This document shows positions 34,478 through 43,756 of a stretch of DNA of 64,000 nt, one piece after another. How positions within the stretch are numbered: position 1 is the stretch's first letter; every line of letters begins with the position of its first letter. The translations under genes and the position numbers were made by a program. The notes under the pieces are model-generated. The model had not been told where the DNA came from. It was given only the letters and a program-made list of their open reading frames with translations, and made no database searches. Source of the stretch: a virus; the IMG/VR virus record IMGVR_UViG_3300032298_000424, positions 1 to 64,000 of that record, one strand, 5' to 3'.

Positions 34478-34813
34478 ATGTCTCAGTTAGTTAACCTAGT
34501 TATAGACCAAGGCTCAGACTTTGTGGCCACATTGGACATTGAAGATTCCATTGGTACGCCAATTAATCTTACATCATATACAGTTCGTGGTCAGATTAGA
34601 AAAACATATACGTCTTCCACAGCTGTATCAATTGGCTGTGTAAAGACTACTAATCAAGGTGAAGTAAAATTGACCTTGACATCAACACAAACTAGCGGAA
34701 TGCGAGACGGTCGTTATGTCTATGATATAGAAATTGTTCATTCAACACTTGGTACAGTTATCCGAGTCGTTGAAGGACAAGTAACAGTAACACCAAGAGC
34801 AACTAGACCTTAA
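34478..34813 (+). CDS. Fibre/baseplate adaptor protein, 111 aa
   Basis: An all-beta small protein: NLVIDQGSDFVATLDIEDS, GTPINLTSYTVRGQIRKTY, LTLTSTQTSGMRDGRYVYDI, and VRVVEGQVTVTPRATR. The pattern (I.QG..F...L...D..G.P..L..Y..R.Q.R) matches BppU-N-like upper-baseplate/fibre attachment domains seen in many tailed phages. First gene behind a late promoter in the fibre operon. It probably attaches fibres to the baseplate. Confidence 0.65.
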   Translation: MSQLVNLVIDQGSDFVATLDIEDSIGTPINLTSYTVRGQIRKTYTSSTAVSIGCVKTTNQGEVKLTLTSTQTSGMRDGRYVYDIEIVHSTLGTVIRVVEGQVTVTPRATRP

Positions 34814-34824
34814 GGGATTTGTAG

Positions 34825-35052
34825 ATGTCTACCGCGTTAAGATCAAAGATTAAACTTGACACACCAGTTACAGTACGTACTTTTGCCTTAGGTATTACGT
34901 CACTTAACTTATTAGACTTAAATGATGTTGATGCTACCGAACTAGAAGACGGTGCAATGATGATATATGATGCTGATACTGCAAAATTCAAATTAACAGC
35001 TACGGTTGATCACCCAAGATCAAAGGTTAAAATCATCGGAGGAAAGTACTAA
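34825..35052 (+). CDS. Small fibre-operon protein, 75 aa
   Basis: A 75-aa product (TPVTVRTFALGITSLNLLDL, then DVDATELEDGAMMIYDADT and a basic end HPRSKVKIIGGKY). The DLNDVDATELEDGAMMIYD stretch is typical of tail-fibre attachment segments, with an AxxxL...W/YD-type beta turn. RBS GGGATTTG. 11 nt downstream of the previous gene and 3 nt before the next; a single structural unit is likely. Function unassigned. Confidence 0.55.
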   Translation: MSTALRSKIKLDTPVTVRTFALGITSLNLLDLNDVDATELEDGAMMIYDADTAKFKLTATVDHPRSKVKIIGGKY

Positions 35053-35055
35053 GCC

Positions 35056-36441
35056 ATGGCAACCATTATTAAAATCAAAAACTCAGGTATAAGTGGAGCA
35101 CCCAGCACACTTGCGACCGGCGAGTTAGCATATTCATACTTACAGCAATTACCAATTGAAGGTGTCGTAAGTACTAACGGAGGTGATCGCCTCTACATCG
35201 GTACAGGCACAGAAACTGCAGGTGAAGCGAATGATATCGTACACATTGGTGGTAAGTACTTTATGGACATGTTGGACCATGAAAATGGTGTCTTAAGTCC
35301 AAACTCTGCCATAATTACTGATTCAGACAGTAAAGTCAATCAATTAAATATTGATAACCTTCGATTAGATGGTAATACTTTATCTGTTACACAAACAAAC
35401 GGTAATTTAAATCTTGAAGCTAATGGTACTGGTACAATTAGTTTTAATTCTGATGTAGACTTAACTAATATTAACGTTGATACTATATCATCTTCAAGAA
35501 CTGATGGTAAGATCTTTATCGAACCATCTGGCACAGGTTATTTACAAATAACTAGTACAAATGCTGTACGTGTTCCAGTTGGTAATACTGCATCCCGTGA
35601 TGCATCACCTCTTGCAGGTATGTTCCGCTTCAACACAACGACGAACGTGTTTGAAGGTTACGACGGTATTGCATGGAATGCTATTGGTTCTCGTTTACAA
35701 GATATTGATGGTAACACATATGTTTCTCCAGAAAATTCTCCTGGCGCAAATAACAATCAATTACGTATGTTTACGGATGGTCTTGAAAGATTAAGAGTAG
35801 ACAACGATGGTGCATCAAAATTCTCAGCTGACTTAACAGCAGCAACGCCAATTGGTACAAAGATTTTAAACAATAAGATCTCTACATTCGGCGCCGATAT
35901 CCTTTACATAGATCCATCAACTGGTGGTTCAAATACTGGTTCTGTTGTTATTGAAGGTAATTTGACAATTAAAGGTACTACAACAACCGTCAATTCTGCA
36001 TCAGTTCAATCAAATAATCCAACTTTGATTTTAGGTATGCAATCTGATTCTGAAGGTACAGAAACTGCACTTACTGCGCCAGATGGTTTAGATAAAGGTA
36101 TGGAATTTAGATGGCACAATGGAACAGCTGCTAAATCAGGTTTCTTCGGTTATGACACTTCTGCAAATAGATTTACATTTATTGAAGATGCAACTAACAC
36201 TAGCGATACTTTTTCTGGTACAGCATCAGATGTACGTTTTGGTAATGCATTACTAACAGAATTATCTTTCTCAACATTTACCAATAACTCAATCCCTTGG
36301 GTTGACGTAGATGGTGACACAGGTTTTATCACCGGTGACGGTACAAGTGTTTACAACGGCGGTGATACAACTGGTCAAGTATTACAGATGAATGCATCTG
36401 GTTTACCAGTATTCTCACACATTGATTGTGGCACATATTAA
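35056..36441 (+). CDS. Tail fibre protein, 461 aa
   Basis: N-terminal segment IKIKNSGISGAPSTLATGEL with AYSYLQQ and NGGDRLYIGTG is the common fibre N-terminal module. Next come Asn/Thr/Gly-rich beta repeats (VTQTNGNLNLEANGTGTISF, IEGNLTIKGTTTTVNSASVQ) and FRWHNGTAAKSGFFGYD near the C-terminus, a widespread phage fibre fold. No enzymatic motif. It ends in NASGLPVFSHIDCGTY, with a single Cys near the C-terminus. Confidence 0.75.
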   Translation: MATIIKIKNSGISGAPSTLATGELAYSYLQQLPIEGVVSTNGGDRLYIGTGTETAGEANDIVHIGGKYFMDMLDHENGVLSPNSAIITDSDSKVNQLNIDNLRLDGNTLSVTQTNGNLNLEANGTGTISFNSDVDLTNINVDTISSSRTDGKIFIEPSGTGYLQITSTNAVRVPVGNTASRDASPLAGMFRFNTTTNVFEGYDGIAWNAIGSRLQDIDGNTYVSPENSPGANNNQLRMFTDGLERLRVDNDGASKFSADLTAATPIGTKILNNKISTFGADILYIDPSTGGSNTGSVVIEGNLTIKGTTTTVNSASVQSNNPTLILGMQSDSEGTETALTAPDGLDKGMEFRWHNGTAAKSGFFGYDTSANRFTFIEDATNTSDTFSGTASDVRFGNALLTELSFSTFTNNSIPWVDVDGDTGFITGDGTSVYNGGDTTGQVLQMNASGLPVFSHIDCGTY

Positions 36442-36461
36442 TTAAATTATAAGGATATATT

Positions 36462-36641
36462 ATGGCTATTGAAGCGAGTCAAGAATTTGTGAATAAGTTT
36501 GTAGAGCGTCAACAAAGAGCAATTGCAGATCTGATGAATAAAGTTATTTTATTGGAAACGCAATTAGCAGTTGCTCAAGATCGTTTAGCAATTTTAGAAG
36601 CAGACAAAAAAGAAGATACAACAGAAGAAGTTAAAGAATAA
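36462..36641 (+). CDS. Short coiled-coil protein, 59 aa
   Basis: The ATG at 36462 is preceded by AAGGATAT; the stop overlaps the next ATG (TAATG). The product is almost entirely helical with heptad-like leucines and isoleucines (ADLMNKVILLETQLAVAQD) and an acidic tail. It probably acts as a trimerisation peptide or fibre assembly partner for the adjacent fibre proteins. Small enough to be overlooked by size-filtered gene callers. Confidence 0.6.
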   Translation: MAIEASQEFVNKFVERQQRAIADLMNKVILLETQLAVAQDRLAILEADKKEDTTEEVKE

Positions 36642-37150
36642 TGGCAAACGGTACAATAGTTCAACTTCGCAGAAGCGATACACAAGATTCTGTGCCAGAT
36701 GGTACAGCCTTGTATGAAGGCGAAGTTGCGATTAATACTACCAATAGAAAGCTTTACACTCGTGTTGTTCCAGGTTTAGATCTAGTTGAAGGTATACCAT
36801 TTGGCGTATTGGAAGCAAACATTAAAAATTGGAATCATGCAACTGAAACTACTGTTACGCTAGATTCTTTTGATATTACATTACATAAGACAGCAAAATA
36901 TTTCATTGAAATAGGTAGTAGCGGTGGAACAGCAACTGGTTATTATCAAGCGATGGAAGTTATTGTTATTCATAACCAGGTTGATGCTTTTATAACACGA
37001 TATGGCGTAATAGAGACCAATGGCGAAATAGCAACTGTTACTGCTGATATTGTTAGTGGACAATTAAGATTAAGAATTACAAGTACTCCATTAGCTTCTA
37101 ATACAAACTATGTAGCTAATTTTGTTCGTATCATGCAGCAAGTATGGTAA
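36641..37150 (+). CDS. Fibre protein with receptor-determinant-type N-terminus, 169 aa
   Basis: The N-terminus reads IVQLRRSDTQDSVPDGTALY, then EGEVAINTTNRKLYTRV, the common fibre N-terminal domain in which QLRR and GE.A.N...KLY are conserved. The C-terminal domain is a compact beta module ending NFVRIMQQVW. A second, out-of-place copy of the bases encoding FRIMQQ appears just after the stop (37153-37169), suggesting recombination at this gene end. Confidence 0.65.
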   Translation: MANGTIVQLRRSDTQDSVPDGTALYEGEVAINTTNRKLYTRVVPGLDLVEGIPFGVLEANIKNWNHATETTVTLDSFDITLHKTAKYFIEIGSSGGTATGYYQAMEVIVIHNQVDAFITRYGVIETNGEIATVTADIVSGQLRLRITSTPLASNTNYVANFVRIMQQVW

Positions 37151-37169
37151 GTTTCGTATCATGCAGCAA
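37125..37169 (+). repeat. 17-bp direct repeat at a fibre gene end
   Basis: TTCGTATCATGCAGCAA occurs at 37125-37141, inside the last codons of the 169-aa fibre gene, and again at 37153-37169, followed by TTATAA. The second copy reads TTT CGT ATC ATG CAG CAA TTA TAA (FRIMQQL stop), a remnant 3' end of a related gene. This looks like a recombination or duplication scar. Confidence 0.65.
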
Positions 37170-37170
37170 T

Positions 37171-37178
37171 TATAAATA
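37171..37178 (+). promoter_or_regulatory. T4-like late promoter TATAAATA, leaderless spacing
   Basis: A perfect TATAAATA, only 7 nt before the ATG at 37186, so transcripts starting about 6 nt downstream would begin almost at the start codon. Confidence 0.6.
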
Positions 37179-37185
37179 GACTAAT

Positions 37186-37449
37186 ATGACAACAACTAGT
37201 AAACCATTTTTAGTAAAAGACGATTTCATAATTGATAATGCTTCAGGCAGATCATTTGTGATTCCTCATGGAACTGGTTTTGAAAGACCTGCTGCCCCTA
37301 TAAAGGGAACTATGCGTTATAGCGATGACTCAGAGACATGTGAAATATACAATGGCGATGAGTGGCAAAACGTTGCACAAGTTGGTGAATCAGTAACGCA
37401 ATCTGGTGCAGAAGAAATCGCACTAGTTCAATCTATTATTTTTGGATAA
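37186..37449 (+). CDS. Small fibre-operon protein, 87 aa
   Basis: An 87-aa product with IIDNASGRSFVIPHGTGFER, PAAPIKGTMRYSDDSETCEI and YNGDEWQNV. The KGTMRY...YNG.EW pattern is common at the ends of phage fibre proteins, where it forms a small beta knob. There is no clear SD because a late promoter element abuts the gene. Probably a fibre accessory; not assigned to a family. Confidence 0.55.
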   Translation: MTTTSKPFLVKDDFIIDNASGRSFVIPHGTGFERPAAPIKGTMRYSDDSETCEIYNGDEWQNVAQVGESVTQSGAEEIALVQSIIFG

Positions 37450-37452
37450 GAT

Positions 37453-37794
37453 ATGGCATCAGTTAGTAATATTACAAATAAAGTAATAAAAAATTTAGGT
37501 AAAACTGAACAGACACTTGTAACTACGACTAGTGCACAAAAAGCTGCATGCGTAGGATTAAGTCTTGCAAATATTACTAATACAGTTGTTAAAGCTTCAA
37601 TATTCGTAACAGATGCTAGTTCTATTAAAGGCTATTATATAAAAGATTTAGAAATAGCTCCGCAAAGTAGCGCTAGAATTATTAACGGTGGAGAAAAATT
37701 GCTTTTAGCTCCAACTAACTCTGTAAGTATAGTATGTGATACAACCGATGGACTAGATGCTATATTTAGTTTAGTTGTTATAACATACTCATAA
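37453..37794 (+). CDS. Small fibre-operon protein, 113 aa
   Basis: A beta-rich 113-aa product (TTTSAQKAACVGLSLANITN, VVKASIFVTDASSIKGYYIK, ILAP-like and VSIVCDTTDGLDAIFSLVVITYS segments). It resembles small capping or decoration proteins found between fibre genes. No recognised family. 3 nt after the previous gene; the next ATG follows 8 nt after its stop with AAAGGTTA as SD. Confidence 0.5.
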   Translation: MASVSNITNKVIKNLGKTEQTLVTTTSAQKAACVGLSLANITNTVVKASIFVTDASSIKGYYIKDLEIAPQSSARIINGGEKLLLAPTNSVSIVCDTTDGLDAIFSLVVITYS

Positions 37795-37802
37795 AGGTTA
37801 AT

Positions 37803-38588
37803 ATGACTACTCCATATATCTTAGGTAAATCTGTAGCGGAATTTAATGAACCGTCAACTACTTTTTTATATGCGCTTAGACGTACTGAAGACGGTGATTT
37901 GTATCTATTAAAAGTTAATGAAAATGACAAATCAAATGTGAATTTATTTGGTGAAACTATCCCATCTCAATTTGCTGACTACGCATTGGGTGATGATTTT
38001 TTTGAAGGTAGAGGCGAAGACCACGTATTAGATTATACAACTGCTGATGTTAAATATGAACAATGGAAATTTGTAAATAGCGAACAAACGTATTACATCG
38101 ATTCTGATGGTTATTTTACATTAGATACTTCTAATTTACAGTTGTCAGAAATAGAAGATATTCAAATTCCAGCTGGTCATCAACAATCATTTACAATATC
38201 GGGCGAAAATTATAATATAAACCTATTCGATAAGTTGATCGAAATGGGATGGAATGGATTATCTAGTGTTGCACTTACGATTAGTGGTAACATTGGTTCT
38301 ACGCATCCTAGAAAAGCAGCGTTAAGTATTGATAAGCTATTTAAGAATGGTTTAACTATCATAAATAATGGTAATATCGTAGGATGTAATGGTAATTTAC
38401 AAAATGATCCGGTTGTCAATAGAAATTTTGGTATAGCTATAAGTATCGAAGTTCCTGTTACAGAATTTACAAACAATGGACTTATCAAGGCTGGCGTATT
38501 TAATTCACAGTATGCTAACGCATTCAGAGGATGGACTAACATCACTACTTGGGATAATAATGGCACTTGGATAGGCTATGACGATTAA
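37803..38588 (+). CDS. Fibre/adhesin-like protein, 261 aa
   Basis: The N-terminus has SVAEFNEPSTTFLYALRRTE and DGDLYLLKVNEND, recalling fibre-associated domains. The C-terminal part is a beta-solenoid-like stretch with repeated LTIINNGNIVGCNGNLQNDP and FTNNGLIKAGVFNS segments and a final WDNNGTWIGYDD. Likely a structural adhesin. No enzyme motif. It sits between small fibre proteins and the 1159-aa fibre. Confidence 0.55.
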   Translation: MTTPYILGKSVAEFNEPSTTFLYALRRTEDGDLYLLKVNENDKSNVNLFGETIPSQFADYALGDDFFEGRGEDHVLDYTTADVKYEQWKFVNSEQTYYIDSDGYFTLDTSNLQLSEIEDIQIPAGHQQSFTISGENYNINLFDKLIEMGWNGLSSVALTISGNIGSTHPRKAALSIDKLFKNGLTIINNGNIVGCNGNLQNDPVVNRNFGIAISIEVPVTEFTNNGLIKAGVFNSQYANAFRGWTNITTWDNNGTWIGYDD

Positions 38589-38622
38589 TAAGCATTTAAT
38601 TGCAATTCAAAGGAAATAACAA

Positions 38623-41600
38623 ATGGCAGAGTTTAAATTAGGTAGACTTAAATTTGTATGGAAAGGTGCATGGACAGCGTCTGCTACATATGTAAAAGAT
38701 GACATCGTAAGACACGGTGGAAAATCATATGTGTGTGTGCAAGGACACGTTGCTGGCGGTACCTTATATTCGGACGATGCCAAATGGCAATTGATGAATG
38801 ACGGTTTTTCATGGAAAAACGCATACACTGTAGCAACATATTATAAAGTAAATGATATCGTAGCATACGGTGGTTCAACATACATTTGTACAACAGCACA
38901 TACAGCAGCTGGTGGCGGAATATTAAATCCAAGTTATTGGGATATATTCGCTAAAGGTGTTGAAGTAGAAGAATCTTGGGATTCAGCTGTTGATTACCAA
39001 ATTGGCGATGTTGTTTCATATGGCGGTTATACTTATTACGCATTAGAAGCAAATGATGACGTTGTACCTACTTCAGATGTTACTGTTTGGAGACCTTTCG
39101 TTGAAGGCCTAAATAATCGTGGAAATTGGGTTGCATCAGGTTCTGGTGTATTACCATATAGAACTGGTGACTTAGTGCGTTTTGGTGGTAACCAATATTT
39201 AAACATTGCAGACTCTACAACAGAAAATCCTTATGACACTGATCATTGGGAATTATTTAGTCAAGGTTTTGCTTGGCTAGGAAACTGGACTAGCGGCGTT
39301 GCTTACAAATTAAACGAAGCTGTTAAGTTTAGTGGATCAACATATATTTGTATTCAAGCACATACTGCTAGCGGATCAAATGATCCTGGTGCTGACACAG
39401 TTCACGCTTATTGGAATACATTAGCTGACGGTACTGCTTCAGCAGTTGTAACCACACGCGGTGATACAGTTTATCGTGATGCTAGCGGTGCTGCACGACT
39501 TCCAATAGGAACACTAGGAGCATCACACACAGATCATCAAGGTATTGCAAGGCAAGTACAACCTGTTTTAGTTGTTAATGCTGCTGGTAATGAACCAGAA
39601 TGGTCAGCTGCAGCGCACTTAGGTTGTGAAGCTATCCACGTAGATAATCACTTAGTAGTTGGTCCAGACACTGGTCAAGTTGGTTCTGTCTTTATCGGTG
39701 AAGATGCACAGACATACTTAGCTGATGATGGTCCATATTCAGGTTATGTTGGTCTAACAGATGTTAGATTATTAGCAGTTTGGGACGTTGACGCATTTGG
39801 TCAATTTGCATTAAAGAACATTAATGATGGTCCTTCTGCTTCTACAGACTTAATTCTTTACACTGATGACGGTGATAACGATTCTGGTTGGATCGACATG
39901 GGTATCACATCATCTGGCTTTGACATTACTTCTGGTTATGGTATCACTGACGTTCATGATGGTTACATCTTCATGTCAGCACCCGCTGGAAGTACAGGTC
40001 CAGGTAACTTAGTTATCGCCACAGGCGAAAATGGTACTGAGAAAGACATCGTATTCGTTACAGGTGGTTTTGATCCTACGACTAATACAGATGCTGAAAA
40101 GATGCGTATCATTGGCGAAGGTCGTAATGGTGCAGTATTTGTGGGTACAATCGCTGATAACTTATTAACTGTCGCTTCTGTAACTAGTGGCGGTCCTATC
40201 GTTTTTGATGGAACTAAATCAATCGTTGGTACCGGAGTAGTTAACGGAACAACTATCACATCACAATTAAGTGGCACAGCTGGTGGTGCTGGAACATATA
40301 CAGTTGATCAAAGACAAACAGTCGCTGCTGGAACCACTATCACTCAACAAAAAGATCCAGCTGGTGTTGAAATTTACATCAATACAAGCTCTTACAACCC
40401 ATACACCGGAGCCTTAAGAGTACAGGGCGGTGTGGGTATAGAAGGTAGCCTAAACTTAGACGGCGAGATCCAAGCTTATGGTGGTGCTATCTATCAAGGC
40501 CGTGATGGTGAAATCACTGCTAAACAACTTACACAAGATGACACAGTTTATTCTGGTTATGTTGGTCTAACAGACGCATCTGCAGTATTCACAGGTCATG
40601 CTGATTCATTCGTACAAGTTGCGTTGAAGAACTTCAATAGCGGAACTGGTGCTTCAACAGACATGATCGTATATGCATCTAACGGAGATAATGACTCTGG
40701 CTGGATGGATATGGGTATCACATCTGAAAACTATAATGACCCAACATTTACTGTTACTGGTCCATCAACTGGTTACATATTCATGTCAGCTCCAGCTGGA
40801 TCATCAGCTACTGGTAATATGTTGATCGGTACTGATGAAACAGGTACAGAAAACGACATCGTATTCTTCACAGATGGCTTCGATGCCGGTAACGAAAAAC
40901 TACGTATTGTAGGTGCTTCACGCGCAGGTAAAGCTGCTGGCGTTGAGATCTACGCTGATACAGAATCTACTTCAACTACTACAGGTGCTTTACGTGTTGA
41001 CGGCGGTGTTGGTATCGTCGGTAACTTAAACGTTGGTGGTAACGTAGCTATTACTGGTACAATTGCAATTGGTGGTGCTGGTTCTTCTTTAGAAACAACA
41101 ACTCTTGCAGTTTCTGACCCAATGATTCGTATGGGTTCTGGTAACCCAAGTGACTTGATCGACTTGGGTTTCTATGGTACATTTAGTACAATCTCTACGG
41201 AACTTAATGGTGGAATCAATGCTTCTGTTACAACAATTACCGTAGATGATACTACTGCATTTGCATCTACAGGTAAGATAGCTATTGGCACAGAAGAGAT
41301 GACTTATACTGGTAAGACAGCTACAACGTTTACTGGTGTTACTCGTGGTGCTAACGGTACTACAGCAGCTTCACACTTAGACAACGATAAAGTTTACGTA
41401 GCTCTATTTGCTGGTCTAGTACGCGATGCTTCAGACGGTGCATTCAAGTTATTCACTAGCCTAGATTCTCTAGCTCCTACTGCAACAGTTGACTTTGGTG
41501 ATGCTCAACTAACATATGCTCCTCTAACTACTGGTAACCTAACAGCAGGTTCTGGTACATTCTCAGGAGATATAGCTGCAAACGGTGGAGATATTACTAC

Positions 41601-42102
41601 TAGCGCAACTGGTACAGCAACAGTATTCAATACTAACGCTACTACGTTGAATATCGGTGGCGCAGCTACTACTGTTAGCATCGGTGCAGCAACTGGTACT
41701 ACGACGATCAACAATAACTTGCAAGTTGGCGGTATCACTAACGTCGAGTCTATCGTCGAATTAATGGATTCTAAGACCGCTGCAACTGGTACAGTAACAC
41801 ATGATTTCGCCGTTACTGATGTATTCTACCATTCTAGCATTAGTGCAAGCTTTACAGCTAATATTACGAACGTACCTACAACCGCTGGAAGAATTATGTC
41901 CGTTACATTAGTTCTAGCACAAGGTGGTACTGGATACTTACCTACAGCTGTACAGATCGATGGTGCATCACAAACTATTAAATGGGCGGGTAACACACAA
42001 CCTACACCTCAAGCAAACAAGACAGACGTTGTTGTATTCACATTGATTAGAACTGGCGCTGGTGCTTGGGTTGTTTTAGGTCAAATGTCTTCATACGGTT
42101 AA
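38623..42102 (+). CDS. Large tail fibre with CBM-like repeats, 1159 aa
   Basis: The N-terminal 270 residues hold about five copies of a chitin-binding-like unit (pattern W.G.W....Y...D.V..GG..Y.C...HTA; for example FVWKGAWTASATYVKDDIV and WLGNWTSGVAYKLNEAVKF). A domain of about 130 aa is then duplicated (GYVGLTDVRLLAVW... and GYVGLTDASAVFTG..., each containing DNDSGW.DMGIT and GYIFMSAPAGS). A Thr/Gly-rich beta fibre with TTTINNNLQVGG and a C-terminal domain complete it. Such fibres mediate host recognition; the CBM repeats suggest polysaccharide binding. Confidence 0.8.
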   Translation: MAEFKLGRLKFVWKGAWTASATYVKDDIVRHGGKSYVCVQGHVAGGTLYSDDAKWQLMNDGFSWKNAYTVATYYKVNDIVAYGGSTYICTTAHTAAGGGILNPSYWDIFAKGVEVEESWDSAVDYQIGDVVSYGGYTYYALEANDDVVPTSDVTVWRPFVEGLNNRGNWVASGSGVLPYRTGDLVRFGGNQYLNIADSTTENPYDTDHWELFSQGFAWLGNWTSGVAYKLNEAVKFSGSTYICIQAHTASGSNDPGADTVHAYWNTLADGTASAVVTTRGDTVYRDASGAARLPIGTLGASHTDHQGIARQVQPVLVVNAAGNEPEWSAAAHLGCEAIHVDNHLVVGPDTGQVGSVFIGEDAQTYLADDGPYSGYVGLTDVRLLAVWDVDAFGQFALKNINDGPSASTDLILYTDDGDNDSGWIDMGITSSGFDITSGYGITDVHDGYIFMSAPAGSTGPGNLVIATGENGTEKDIVFVTGGFDPTTNTDAEKMRIIGEGRNGAVFVGTIADNLLTVASVTSGGPIVFDGTKSIVGTGVVNGTTITSQLSGTAGGAGTYTVDQRQTVAAGTTITQQKDPAGVEIYINTSSYNPYTGALRVQGGVGIEGSLNLDGEIQAYGGAIYQGRDGEITAKQLTQDDTVYSGYVGLTDASAVFTGHADSFVQVALKNFNSGTGASTDMIVYASNGDNDSGWMDMGITSENYNDPTFTVTGPSTGYIFMSAPAGSSATGNMLIGTDETGTENDIVFFTDGFDAGNEKLRIVGASRAGKAAGVEIYADTESTSTTTGALRVDGGVGIVGNLNVGGNVAITGTIAIGGAGSSLETTTLAVSDPMIRMGSGNPSDLIDLGFYGTFSTISTELNGGINASVTTITVDDTTAFASTGKIAIGTEEMTYTGKTATTFTGVTRGANGTTAASHLDNDKVYVALFAGLVRDASDGAFKLFTSLDSLAPTATVDFGDAQLTYAPLTTGNLTAGSGTFSGDIAANGGDITTSATGTATVFNTNATTLNIGGAATTVSIGAATGTTTINNNLQVGGITNVESIVELMDSKTAATGTVTHDFAVTDVFYHSSISASFTANITNVPTTAGRIMSVTLVLAQGGTGYLPTAVQIDGASQTIKWAGNTQPTPQANKTDVVVFTLIRTGAGAWVVLGQMSSYG

Positions 42103-42115
42103 TAAGGATTAAAGA

Positions 42116-43753
42116 ATGGCCTTTAGTGGAACCATTGGTGGGAGTAATACCAAAACTGGCCGTGGAGCATATCACCCAGGAGTAGGCCCAGTCGACATCA
42201 ATTATCCAGTCTCAGTGAGTACTGGAACTGAGTTGGCATCTCCAGTTAATGGATTGCAACTTAGAATTGATGCATCACAGAGTATTTGGACAACATATGA
42301 AAATTTACCAACACACTTAACGGGTGTTGGTAAAGTTACTTCTACTGTTATTAATGAAACTGATAGCGGCACATTTACTGTAACACAACCTTGTAGAGTT
42401 TGGTTACTTAGATCACCGGCATGGAATGCTGTAGATGTTTCCGCATATACTTTATATGCTAGTAATCAAACACTTGGTTTAGATGGAGCTAATACATCAG
42501 TTTATTATCGAGATGTTACTCCAGGTACATATCCATATGATAACAACTCTGCGATGTATATTTGGGCGTTCGATACTCCTGTTTCAGAAGTAAGCGGTAC
42601 ATTAGGTACAACTGTAGTTAATGGCGCTGGCGATACTATTGCTAACACAAGTTCTACTCGTATTTCAGGTCAACGTGGTACATATGATCCATTTCATAAT
42701 GGACCAGTAACATATTCTATTTCTTCTGGTTCGCTTCCACCAGGTTTCACGCTAAACTCTTCGACTGGTCAAATCACTGGTACATATACTGCATCAGGTA
42801 TTAATACTGACGGTCAAGTGTATTCGTTCACTGTTCGTGCTACTGATAATTCTCCAGGCGCAAAATCAACCTCAGACAGAAGTTATACAGTAACACTATC
42901 AGTACCATGGTTATATCGTCAAATCATCACAACATTGTATATGGTTGGTGGGTATAAAGATGCTTCTGCATGGTCTAATGGTAATAGATTCCCACGTTCA
43001 ACTGAAACATGTACTAACTTAGGTAATGGTTGTATTGACAACTACAACTACAAATCTGGTATGTGTAGTGATAATAATGGTTACGTATTTGGTGCTGGTG
43101 GTGGCCACGCAGTTGATTTAAACGCTACGTCAAAATTTAGTATAAGAACAGAAGTCAAGGCATCAAATCCAGGTGGACCTGGATATTCAGCATCAGATAC
43201 TGCTACAGCGTTCGCACCAGATCGCAATAGATCATATACTACTGGTGACGGTGTAAGTAATATGTTTAGATTTACTGCATCAACTGAAGCATATGCTACA
43301 CTAGGTGGTGGACAAGGTGGTCATGCTTGTCAAGTTTCTGGTGAAAATAAAGGAATTTATTGGGGCGACGCTAATAGATCTATTAACTTTAGCACTGAAG
43401 CTCAAGCTACTATTAGTATGGCTGGTGGAGCACACGGTCAACAAAAAGGCTTGTCATCAAAACTTAATTTAGGTTATGGTGGCAACGAAGGTACATATAA
43501 CGCCGGATACAACCATCGTAAAATCAACATTACTAATGAGACATACGGCACAATCACAAAGATGTTAGGTAACTGCGGTGAAGAAAATTACGCGATGTCT
43601 CAAGATCGTGGCTACATTTTAGGTGAATATAACGGTGCACAAAACAATAACTGCGGTAGATTGATTTATGCAACTGACGCAGGAACTCAATTAAGTACAT
43701 CAGTACAAGGCAATGGCGGAGCTTCATCTGGCCATTGTTTCTGGAGAGATTAA
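42116..43753 (+). CDS. Adhesin with Ig-like domain and beta-propeller-like head, 545 aa
   Basis: Domain order: Gly-rich N-terminus, a beta region with no recognised family (about 40-155), a putative Ig domain (TYSISSGSLPPGFTLNSSTG then QITGTYTASG), and a C-terminal adhesin from about 265: PWLYRQIITTLYMVGGYKD, RFPRSTETCTNLGNGCID, then Gly-rich repeated blades (FAPDRNRSYTTGDGVSN, GGGQGGHACQVSGENKGIYW, GGAHGQQKGLSSK) ending in ASSGHCFWRD. The YRQIITT...GGYKD head is common in T4-like cyanophage-type adhesins. The next gene encodes a close paralogue. Confidence 0.75.
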   Translation: MAFSGTIGGSNTKTGRGAYHPGVGPVDINYPVSVSTGTELASPVNGLQLRIDASQSIWTTYENLPTHLTGVGKVTSTVINETDSGTFTVTQPCRVWLLRSPAWNAVDVSAYTLYASNQTLGLDGANTSVYYRDVTPGTYPYDNNSAMYIWAFDTPVSEVSGTLGTTVVNGAGDTIANTSSTRISGQRGTYDPFHNGPVTYSISSGSLPPGFTLNSSTGQITGTYTASGINTDGQVYSFTVRATDNSPGAKSTSDRSYTVTLSVPWLYRQIITTLYMVGGYKDASAWSNGNRFPRSTETCTNLGNGCIDNYNYKSGMCSDNNGYVFGAGGGHAVDLNATSKFSIRTEVKASNPGGPGYSASDTATAFAPDRNRSYTTGDGVSNMFRFTASTEAYATLGGGQGGHACQVSGENKGIYWGDANRSINFSTEAQATISMAGGAHGQQKGLSSKLNLGYGGNEGTYNAGYNHRKINITNETYGTITKMLGNCGEENYAMSQDRGYILGEYNGAQNNNCGRLIYATDAGTQLSTSVQGNGGASSGHCFWRD

Positions 43754-43756
43754 TAA

